Positions 57,603 through 64,000 of a stretch of DNA of 64,000 nt are shown here, one piece after another (within the stretch, counting starts at the first letter, position 1; the number at the start of each line of letters is the position of its first letter). Position numbers and translations under genes: made by a program. Source of the DNA: Mycobacterium sp. Aquia_216. Lineage in GTDB: Bacteria > Actinomycetota > Actinomycetes > Mycobacteriales > Mycobacteriaceae. Where the stretch lies: positions 2,108,001 to 2,172,000 of the forward strand of contig NZ_CP113529.1 in assembly GCF_026723865.1 (NCBI RefSeq), written 5' to 3'. The notes under the pieces were generated by a model that had not been told where the DNA came from, ran no database searches, and saw nothing but the letters and a program-made list of their open reading frames with translations.

Positions 57603-60514
57603 GCAACCAAAGCAACGATCAGCAGACGCGGCCCAAGGTGGCGCGCACCATCCGCCGGCTCGCGCTGCCGATCCTGCTGTTCTGGGTGGCGCTGGCCGCC
57701 CTCACGAACATCGCGGTGCCGCAGCTCGAAGAGGTGGGGAAAACCCACAATGTGGCGCTGAACTCGCCCGATGCCCCGTCACTCAAGGCGATCAAGCGCA
57801 TCGGCCAAGCGTTCCATGAGTTCGACACCGACAGCTCGGCCATGATCGTGCTGGAAGGCGACAAGCCGCTCGGTGCGGACGCCCACCGCTTCTACGACGA
57901 GATGATCCGCAAGCTCGAGCAGGACAAAAAACATGTCCAACATGTCCAGGACTACTGGGGCGACACTCTCACCGCGGCGGGGTCACAGAGCAGCGACGGT
58001 AAGGCCGCTTACGTTCAGGTGAACCTCGCCGGTAATCAGGGTTCGGCGTTGGCCAACGAGGGTGTGGGCGCCATCCGCGACATCATCGAACGCATGAAGC
58101 CGCCGTCGGGGGTCAAGGTCTACGTGACCGGTGCGGCGCCGCTGATCTCCGATCAATTCGACGTCGGCAGCAAGGGGACCGCTAAGGTCACCGCGATCAC
58201 CATCGGGATGATCGCGGTGATGCTGTTCTTCGTCTATCGATCGGTGCTCACCACACTGCTGGTGCTGGCCACGGTCCTGATCGAAATGTCCGCCGCCCGA
58301 GGGCTTGTCGCGTTTCTAGGCAACGCCGGAGTCATCGGGTTGTCGACGTATGCGACGAATATCCTGACCCTGTTGGTGATCGCCGCCGGAACGGACTACG
58401 CGATATTTTTCGTGGGCCGCTACCAGGAAGCGCGCGGGACCGGTGAGGACCGGGAAAAGGCTTTCTACACCATGTATCACGGCACCACCCACATCGTGTT
58501 GGGCTCCGGGCTGACCGTAGCCGGCGCGGTGGCCTGTCTGAGTTTCACCCGGTTGCCCTACTTCCAAAGTCTGGGTATTCCGGCAGCTCTGGGGGTCCTG
58601 GTTGCGCTGTTCGCGGCGCTGACCCTCGGGCCCGCGATCCTCACGCTGGGCGCCAAGGTGGGCATCTTCGAACCCAAGCGGGCGATGAGAACCCGTGGCT
58701 GGCGGCGGATCGGCACCGCGATCGTCCGTTGGCCCGGCGCCGTTCTCGCGGCCGCATCCGCGCTGGCCCTGGTAGGCCTGATCGCCTTGCCCGGATACAA
58801 GACCAGTTACGACACCCGTCCGTACATGCCCGAAAGCGCACCGGCCAATGTCGGTTACACGGCCGCCGAAAAGCACTTCTCGCGGGCCCGGCTGGAGCCC
58901 GAGTTGCTGATGGTCGAGACGGATCACGACATGCGAAACCCGGAAAGCATGCTCATCCTGGACAAGGTGGCCAAGGCCGTGTTTCACGTTCCCGGGGTCG
59001 CGCAGGTGCAGACCATCACCAGGCCGTTGGGTACCCCGCTCGTCCACAGCTCGCTCGCGTTCGTGGTCAGCAATCAGAGCGCTGGCCAGCAACAAAACCT
59101 TCAGTACCAACGGGATCGGGCCGACGATGCCCTGAAACAGGCCAACGAACTGTCGAAGACGATCAACATCCTCAAACAGCAGTACGTGTTGCAGCAGCAG
59201 CTGGCCGGCACCACCCACGATGAGACGCAGAGCTTTCACGACACGCTCGCCACGATCCAAGACATTCGCGAAAAGATCGCGAACTTCGACGATTTCTTCC
59301 GGCCGATTCGCAGCTACTTCTATTGGGAGAAGCACTGCTACGACATTCCGGCGTGCTTCGCGTTCCGATCCCTCTTCGATGCGCTCGATGGAATCGACGA
59401 GCTCACCGATAAATTCCAAAGTCTCACGGCTTCGCTCGACAAGCTCGACGCGCTGCAGCCGAAGCTGACGGCGCTGATCCCGCCGCAGATCGACAGTCAA
59501 CAGACCAACCGCGATCTGACTTTGGCGAATTACGCCACGCTGTCCGGCATTTACGCGCAGACCGCGGCCGCGATCGACAACGCGACGGCGCTGGGGCGAG
59601 CCTTCGACGCGGCCAAGAACGACGACACCTTCTACCTGCCGCCCGAGGTGTTCAGCAACCCCGACTTCATGCGCGGGCTGAAATTGTTCCTCTCGCCGGA
59701 CGGCAAGGCCGCGCGCATGATCGTGACGCATGAAGGCGATCCCGCTACGACCCAAGGCATTTCGCACATCGATCCGATTGCGAAGGCCGCGCATGAGGCC
59801 TTGAAGGGTACGCCGATGGCGGACGCCGGGATCTATCTTGGCGGGACGGCGGCGACGTACAAGGACATCCAGGACGGCGCCAAGTATGACCTGTTGATCG
59901 TGGCATTCGCCGCGCTGAGCCTCATCCTGCTGATCATGATGATCATCACGCGCAGCCTGATCGCCGCGGTGGTCATCGTGGGCACGGTAGCCCTCTCGCT
60001 GGGCGCCTCGTTCGGGCTTTCAGTTCTGGTGTGGCAGTACCTGTTCGGCATTCAGTTGTATTGGGTCGTGCTCGCGCTGGCCGTAATCCTGCTGCTGGCG
60101 GTCGGATCCGACTACAACCTGCTGCTGATCTCCAGGTTCAAGGAAGAAATTCATGCCGGCCTCAATACCGGCATCATCCGGGCTATGGCCGGCTCCGGCT
60201 CGGTGGTCACCTCGGCCGGCATCGTCTTCGCCGTCACCATGTGCGCCTTCGTTTTCAGCGGTTTCCTGGTGCTCGGTCAGATCGGCACCACGATCGGCCT
60301 CGGCTTGCTCTTCGACACGCTGATCGTGCGCTCATTCATGACGCCTTCCATCGCACGGCTTCTCGGCCGCTGGTTCTGGTGGCCTCAGCTGGTGCGCCCG
60401 CGTCCGGCCAGCACCATGCTGCGGCCCTACGGCCCGCGTCCGGCGGTTCGTCAGCTGCTGCTGTGGGAAGACGACGACGCGGTGCTGGCCGGCTCGAATT
60501 CCGCGCCGCACTGA
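57599..60514 (+). CDS. MmpL family RND transporter (MmpL4/5-like)
   Basis: A 971-residue RND transporter. Twelve transmembrane helices lie in two bundles (about 180-370 and 750-930) with two periplasmic domains; the second contains a long coiled-coil segment (about residues 500-680), a mark of the MmpL4/5 group. Proton-relay Asp-Tyr pairs occur in [16 protein letters not shown] and [17 protein letters not shown]. Relatives export mycobactin-type siderophores and some drugs. It is cotranscribed with mmpS under an adjacent TetR regulator. The module is not at this site in M. tuberculosis as I recall it. Confidence 0.95.
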   Translation: MSNQSNDQQTRPKVARTIRRLALPILLFWVALAALTNIAVPQLEEVGKTHNVALNSPDAPSLKAIKRIGQAFHEFDTDSSAMIVLEGDKPLGADAHRFYDEMIRKLEQDKKHVQHVQDYWGDTLTAAGSQSSDGKAAYVQVNLAGNQGSALANEGVGAIRDIIERMKPPSGVKVYVTGAAPLISDQFDVGSKGTAKVTAITIGMIAVMLFFVYRSVLTTLLVLATVLIEMSAARGLVAFLGNAGVIGLSTYATNILTLLVIAAGTDYAIFFVGRYQEARGTGEDREKAFYTMYHGTTHIVLGSGLTVAGAVACLSFTRLPYFQSLGIPAALGVLVALFAALTLGPAILTLGAKVGIFEPKRAMRTRGWRRIGTAIVRWPGAVLAAASALALVGLIALPGYKTSYDTRPYMPESAPANVGYTAAEKHFSRARLEPELLMVETDHDMRNPESMLILDKVAKAVFHVPGVAQVQTITRPLGTPLVHSSLAFVVSNQSAGQQQNLQYQRDRADDALKQANELSKTINILKQQYVLQQQLAGTTHDETQSFHDTLATIQDIREKIANFDDFFRPIRSYFYWEKHCYDIPACFAFRSLFDALDGIDELTDKFQSLTASLDKLDALQPKLTALIPPQIDSQQTNRDLTLANYATLSGIYAQTAAAIDNATALGRAFDAAKNDDTFYLPPEVFSNPDFMRGLKLFLSPDGKAARMIVTHEGDPATTQGISHIDPIAKAAHEALKGTPMADAGIYLGGTAATYKDIQDGAKYDLLIVAFAALSLILLIMMIITRSLIAAVVIVGTVALSLGASFGLSVLVWQYLFGIQLYWVVLALAVILLLAVGSDYNLLLISRFKEEIHAGLNTGIIRAMAGSGSVVTSAGIVFAVTMCAFVFSGFLVLGQIGTTIGLGLLFDTLIVRSFMTPSIARLLGRWFWWPQLVRPRPASTMLRPYGPRPAVRQLLLWEDDDAVLAGSNSAPH

Positions 60515-60524
60515 TCCCGGCGGG

Positions 60525-61181
60525 TCAGCGCAGCATGGTGGCCACGATCCCGGCCAGGTAGCCGAGGCGGGCCACCTCCGAGGGCCGGAACTCTGGGCCG
60601 GGACGTCCCAGCACCACCGCGGTGTGCGCGTCGCCCAGCGGCGCGGCGACCATCGTGATGTCCATGTCGCGCCAGGCCTGCGGCACCCACTCGGCGGTGC
60701 CGTCCAGCGCCGCGGCCTCCTTGAGCGGCAGCCATGGAGCCGACACCGCGCGAGTCTCCGGCGCGCCGGGGCTGGCGGCGAGGCGCTGCAGCTCCCCGTC
60801 GGAACCGTGCAACACCGTGCACCAACTCACCCGCAGCACCCGGGGTGCCTCGTCGGCCAGCACTTGCAGTTGCGAATCCTTGCCGCGGGCCGCGGCGACA
60901 TGGTCGAGAAGTTCCAGCTCGCGGTGCGCTTCCAGCAGGCCGGTGTGGGGACGGACGCTGTCCACCCGCACACCCTTCAGCGACTCGGCCGCGGTGATCA
61001 GCGTGTCGGGCATCGCTCCCGCGGGCAGTTCGATGACCAGGTCGTCGGTCGCATACCCGGCGCTGCGCTCCACGACGTCGAGCGACAGGATGTCGGCGCC
61101 CACCGAACCGAGCGCCACCGCCAGCGCGCCCAGGCTTCCCGGGCGGTCGACAAGCTCGATGCGCAACAGATACGACGGCAC
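60525..61181 (-). CDS. ACT-domain protein (Rv3013-like)
   Basis: A 218-residue protein with an N-terminal ACT domain ([20 protein letters not shown], residues about 3-75) and a C-terminal GNAT-less alpha/beta domain ([20 protein letters not shown]). ACT domains bind amino acids; the regulated partner is unknown. The GTG at 61181 gives exactly the length recalled for Rv3013. The gene is divergent from gatC with 96 bases between, and converges with mmpL after 10 bases. Confidence 0.9.
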   Translation of the reverse strand: MPSYLLRIELVDRPGSLGALAVALGSVGADILSLDVVERSAGYATDDLVIELPAGAMPDTLITAAESLKGVRVDSVRPHTGLLEAHRELELLDHVAAARGKDSQLQVLADEAPRVLRVSWCTVLHGSDGELQRLAASPGAPETRAVSAPWLPLKEAAALDGTAEWVPQAWRDMDITMVAAPLGDAHTAVVLGRPGPEFRPSEVARLGYLAGIVATMLR

Positions 61182-61277
61182 GCGCCCACTTTTGCACAGA
61201 GCCGCGCACAAGGCATTTCCGCACGGCGCAGCGCCGGCTTCACGTTCGCGCCCGGCGCCCGGTTAGGCTTTTCGCTC

Positions 61278-61589
61278 GTGTCCCAGATCTCCCGCGACGA
61301 GGTAGCGCACCTCGCCAGGCTGTCCCGGCTGGCGCTGACCGATACCGAGCTGGACAGCTTCGCCGGCCAACTCGACGCCATCCTGACCCACGTCAGCCAG
61401 ATCCAGGCGGTCGACGTCACCGGGGTCGAAGCGACCGACAACCCGCTCAGTGCCGTCTTGAAAGACGTCACTGGCACCCGGCCGGACGAGACGAGGCCGT
61501 GTCTGACGCAGCAGGAGGCGCTGGCCGCGGCACCCGAAGCCGTCGACGGCCGCTTCGCCGTCCCGCAGATCCTGGGGGACGGCGAGTGA
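61278..61589 (+). CDS. gatC: Asp/Glu-tRNA amidotransferase subunit C
   Basis: A 103-residue GatC, the small belt-like subunit that stabilises GatA in the GatCAB amidotransferase forming Gln-tRNA and Asn-tRNA. The pattern [19 protein letters not shown] at the start and [19 protein letters not shown] in the middle are typical. The GTG at 61278 lies nine bases after a TAGGCT -10 hexamer (61264-61269). The stop overlaps the gatA start (GTGA). Confidence 0.95.
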   Translation: MSQISRDEVAHLARLSRLALTDTELDSFAGQLDAILTHVSQIQAVDVTGVEATDNPLSAVLKDVTGTRPDETRPCLTQQEALAAAPEAVDGRFAVPQILGDGE

Positions 61590-63085
61590 ACGCGCCACTG
61601 AACGACATCATCCGATCGGACGCCGCGACGCTGGCCGCCAAGGTCGCCGCCAAGGAGCTGTCGTCGGTCGAGATCACCCGGGCCTGCCTGGACCGGATCG
61701 CGGCGACCGACGACCGGTACAGCGCCTTTCTGCACGTCGCGGCCGACGAGGCGCTGTCGGCGGCGGCCGCGGTCGATGAGGCGGTGGCGGCCGGGGAGCG
61801 GTTGCCCTCGGCGCTGGCCGGGGTTCCGCTGGCGCTCAAGGACGTGTTCACCACCGTCGACATGCCCACCACCTGCGGATCCAAGATCCTCGAGGGTTGG
61901 CGTTCGCCGTACGACGCGACCGTTACCGCCCGGCTGCGCGCGGCCGGCATCCCGATCCTGGGCAAGACCAACATGGATGAGTTCGCGATGGGCTCGTCGA
62001 CGGAGAACTCGGCCTTCGGCCCCACCCGTAACCCGTGGGACCTCGAGCGGGTGCCCGGTGGCTCCGGTGGTGGCAGCGCGGCGGCACTGGCCGCTTTCCA
62101 GGCGCCGCTGGCCATCGGCACCGACACCGGGGGCTCCATCCGTCAGCCCGCCGCGCTGACCGCGACCGTCGGGGTCAAGCCCACCTACGGCACGGTGTCC
62201 CGCTACGGCCTGGTGGCCTGCGCGTCGTCCCTGGATCAGGGCGGGCCCTGCGCACGCACCGTGCTCGACACCGCGCTGCTGCACCAGGTGATCGCCGGGC
62301 ATGACCAGATGGACTCCACCTCCATCGATGCCGCGGTACCCGACGTGGTCGGTGCCGCCAAGGCCGGCGCGCGAGGCGACCTGCGCGGCGTGCGGGTCGG
62401 CGTGGTCCGGCAGCTGCGCGGCGAGGGCTACCAGCCGGGAGTGCTGGCGTCGTTCGAGGACGCGGTGCGGCAGCTGACCGCCCTGGGTGCCGAGGTGAGC
62501 GAGGTCGATTGCCCGCACTTCGATCACGCGCTGCCGGCCTACTACCTGATCCTGCCCTCGGAGGTGTCGAGCAACCTGGCCCGCTTCGATGCGATGCGAT
62601 ACGGGCTGCGGGTCGGTGACGACGGCAGCCACAGCGCCGAGGAAGTGATGGCACTGACGCGGGCCGCGGGATTCGGTCCAGAAGTCAAGCGCCGCATCAT
62701 GATTGGTGCCTATGCGCTGTCGGCGGGCTACTACGACGCCTACTACAACCAGGCGCAGAAAGTGCGCACCCTGATCGCCCGCGACCTCGACGAGGCGTAC
62801 AAATCCGTCGACGTTCTGGTATCGCCGGCGACCCCCACCACCGCATTCCGGCTGGGGGAGAAGGTCGACGACCCGCTGGCCATGTACCTGTTCGACTTGT
62901 GCACGCTGCCGCTGAACCTGGCCGGCCATTGCGGGATGTCGGTTCCATCCGGGCTGTCCCCGGACGACCAGCTGCCGGTGGGCCTGCAGATCATGGCGCC
63001 GGCGCTGGCCGACGACCGCCTCTATCGCGTCGGGGCCGCATACGAAGCCGCGCGCGGACCGTTGCCGGCTGCACCGACCGTTTAG
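61586..63085 (+). CDS. gatA: Asp/Glu-tRNA amidotransferase subunit A
   Basis: A 499-residue amidase-signature enzyme that releases ammonia from glutamine for transamidation of mischarged tRNA. The Ser-cisSer-Lys triad is visible: Lys in PLALKDVF, cis-Ser in [11 protein letters not shown] and the nucleophile Ser in DTGGSIRQP. The GTG start overlaps gatC by four bases. gatB lies outside the window, downstream of pfkA in related genomes. Confidence 0.96.
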   Translation: MNAPLNDIIRSDAATLAAKVAAKELSSVEITRACLDRIAATDDRYSAFLHVAADEALSAAAAVDEAVAAGERLPSALAGVPLALKDVFTTVDMPTTCGSKILEGWRSPYDATVTARLRAAGIPILGKTNMDEFAMGSSTENSAFGPTRNPWDLERVPGGSGGGSAAALAAFQAPLAIGTDTGGSIRQPAALTATVGVKPTYGTVSRYGLVACASSLDQGGPCARTVLDTALLHQVIAGHDQMDSTSIDAAVPDVVGAAKAGARGDLRGVRVGVVRQLRGEGYQPGVLASFEDAVRQLTALGAEVSEVDCPHFDHALPAYYLILPSEVSSNLARFDAMRYGLRVGDDGSHSAEEVMALTRAAGFGPEVKRRIMIGAYALSAGYYDAYYNQAQKVRTLIARDLDEAYKSVDVLVSPATPTTAFRLGEKVDDPLAMYLFDLCTLPLNLAGHCGMSVPSGLSPDDQLPVGLQIMAPALADDRLYRVGAAYEAARGPLPAAPTV

Positions 63086-63139
63086 CCGCGCGGTGCCCCA
63101 AATCGCGCCGTTGACGGCGGGTGCGGGCAAGATGAACGG

Positions 63140-64000
63140 ATGCGGATCGGAATTCTCACCGGCGGTGGCGACTGTCCGGGACTCAACGCCGTTATCCGGG
63201 CGGTGGTGCGCACCTGCGACGCTCGGTACGGCTCGTCGGTAGTCGGCTTCCAAGACGGGTGGCGCGGGTTGCTGGAGAACCGGCGCATACAGCTGCAGAA
63301 CGACGATCGCAATGACCGACTGCTGGCCAAGGGCGGAACGGTGCTGGGCACCGCCCGCGTGCACCCGGACAAGCTGCGGGCCGGGCTGGACCAGATCAAG
63401 CAGACCCTGGACGACAACGGCATCGATGTGCTCATCCCGATCGGCGGTGAAGGCACGCTGACCGCCGCGCACTGGCTGTCGGACGAGAACGTGCCCGTGG
63501 TCGGGGTGCCGAAGACGATTGACAACGACATCGACTGCACGGACGTGACTTTCGGTCATGACACGGCGCTGACCGTGGCCACCGATGCCATCGACCGGTT
63601 ACACAGCACCGCCGAATCCCACCAACGGGTGATGCTGGTGGAGGTGATGGGCCGCCACGCCGGCTGGATCGCGCTCAACGCCGGGCTGGCTTCCGGTGCA
63701 CACATGACGCTGATCCCCGAGCAGCCCTTCGATATCGAAGACGTGTGCCGGTTGGTCAAACGCCGCTTCCAGCGGGGTGACTCGCACTTCATCTGCGTGG
63801 TGGCCGAGGGTGCCAAGCCGATCCCGGGATCGATCCCCCTGCGCGAGGGCGGGATTGACGAATTCGGCCACGAGAAATTCACCGGGATCGCCCAGCAGTT
63901 GGGTATAGCGGTGGAGAAGCGGATCAACAAGGAAGTTCGAGTGACCGTGCTCGGTCACGTCCAGCGGGGCGGTATCCCGACGGCCTACGACCGGGTCCTG
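63140..64000 (+). CDS. pfkA: 6-phosphofructokinase, 5' part
   Basis: The first 287 codons of phosphofructokinase; the 3' end lies beyond the window (family length about 343). The start [20 protein letters not shown], the catalytic PKTIDNDID and the [10 protein letters not shown] motif are intact. The phosphate-donor loop reads GGEGTL: Gly at the position where pyrophosphate-dependent enzymes carry Asp, which marks an ATP-dependent enzyme. It performs the committed step of glycolysis in the cytoplasm. The ATG at 63140 follows gatA by 54 bases. Confidence 0.96.
   Translation, partial: MRIGILTGGGDCPGLNAVIRAVVRTCDARYGSSVVGFQDGWRGLLENRRIQLQNDDRNDRLLAKGGTVLGTARVHPDKLRAGLDQIKQTLDDNGIDVLIPIGGEGTLTAAHWLSDENVPVVGVPKTIDNDIDCTDVTFGHDTALTVATDAIDRLHSTAESHQRVMLVEVMGRHAGWIALNAGLASGAHMTLIPEQPFDIEDVCRLVKRRFQRGDSHFICVVAEGAKPIPGSIPLREGGIDEFGHEKFTGIAQQLGIAVEKRINKEVRVTVLGHVQRGGIPTAYDRVL

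Noticed and set aside
60998..63559. Minus-strand open frame of 853 codons across gatC, gatA and pfkA
   Set aside because: All three sense genes are certain; only the last part, sharing the ACT gene strand, has meaning, and that gene starts at 61181.

Overview
The window is a 64 kb piece of a non-tuberculous Mycobacterium chromosome. Supporting signs are the high G+C coding sequence, frequent GTG starts, PPE, MmpS/MmpL and DUF222-HNH (13E12-type) genes, and gene order that I recognise from memory as the M. tuberculosis Rv3051c-to-Rv3010c region read in the opposite direction. The conserved backbone runs nrdE, TetR, Baeyer-Villiger-type monooxygenase, nrdF, adhC, fecB, ctaD, serB2, an ABC ATPase, a Nudix gene, echA17, the Rv3038c-to-Rv3030 block, fixA/fixB, the Rv3027c-Rv3026c acyltransferases, an iscS-like gene, mnmA, lpqA, an Rv3015c-like gene, ligA, an Rv3013-like ACT gene, gatC, gatA and pfkA. 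nrdE and pfkA are cut by the window ends.

Several accessory blocks interrupt this backbone. (1) 3.9-9.3 kb: a universal stress protein followed by three TetR modules (SDR-TetR, SRPBCC-TetR, carotenoid-oxidoreductase-like-TetR), each with a readable palindromic operator. (2) 10.5-12.5 kb: an acidic unknown protein, a pentapeptide-repeat membrane protein and a DinB-like protein. (3) 21.2-26.3 kb: an island that replaces the 3' end of echA17 and carries a PPE gene with octapeptide beta-solenoid repeats, a secreted GH76 protein, a DUF222-HNH gene and a frameshifted barstar remnant. (4) 32.4-38.7 kb: a tightly coupled TIGR01777-MMPL-TspO-photolyase operon with a divergent SDR gene, placed inside the putative methylglucose lipopolysaccharide (MGLP) locus. 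(5) 44.5-47.75 kb: an alpha-oxoamine synthase, fatty acyl-AMP ligase and acyl carrier protein operon. (6) 56.4-60.5 kb: a TetR-MmpS-MmpL efflux module.

The most interesting candidate for an undescribed system is block 5. Its three proteins are what is needed to load a fatty acid onto an ACP and condense it with an amino acid to give a long-chain amino-ketone, the first step of sphingoid-type lipid synthesis. It lies divergently beside an OlsB-like N-acyltransferase and a lysophospholipid-type O-acyltransferase, with a palindrome between them. This is inference from domains and context; the product is unknown.

The housekeeping parts form coherent groups: ribonucleotide reduction (nrdE, nrdF with candidate NrdR boxes), respiration and envelope (ctaD, fecB), serine synthesis (serB2), MGLP/glucan assembly (GT4, GH57, methyltransferases, hexapeptide acyltransferase), electron transfer flavoprotein (fixA/fixB), sulfur trafficking to tRNA (iscS-like, mnmA), DNA ligation (ligA) and Gln-tRNA amidation (gatC, gatA). 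No tRNA, rRNA or CRISPR array was seen.
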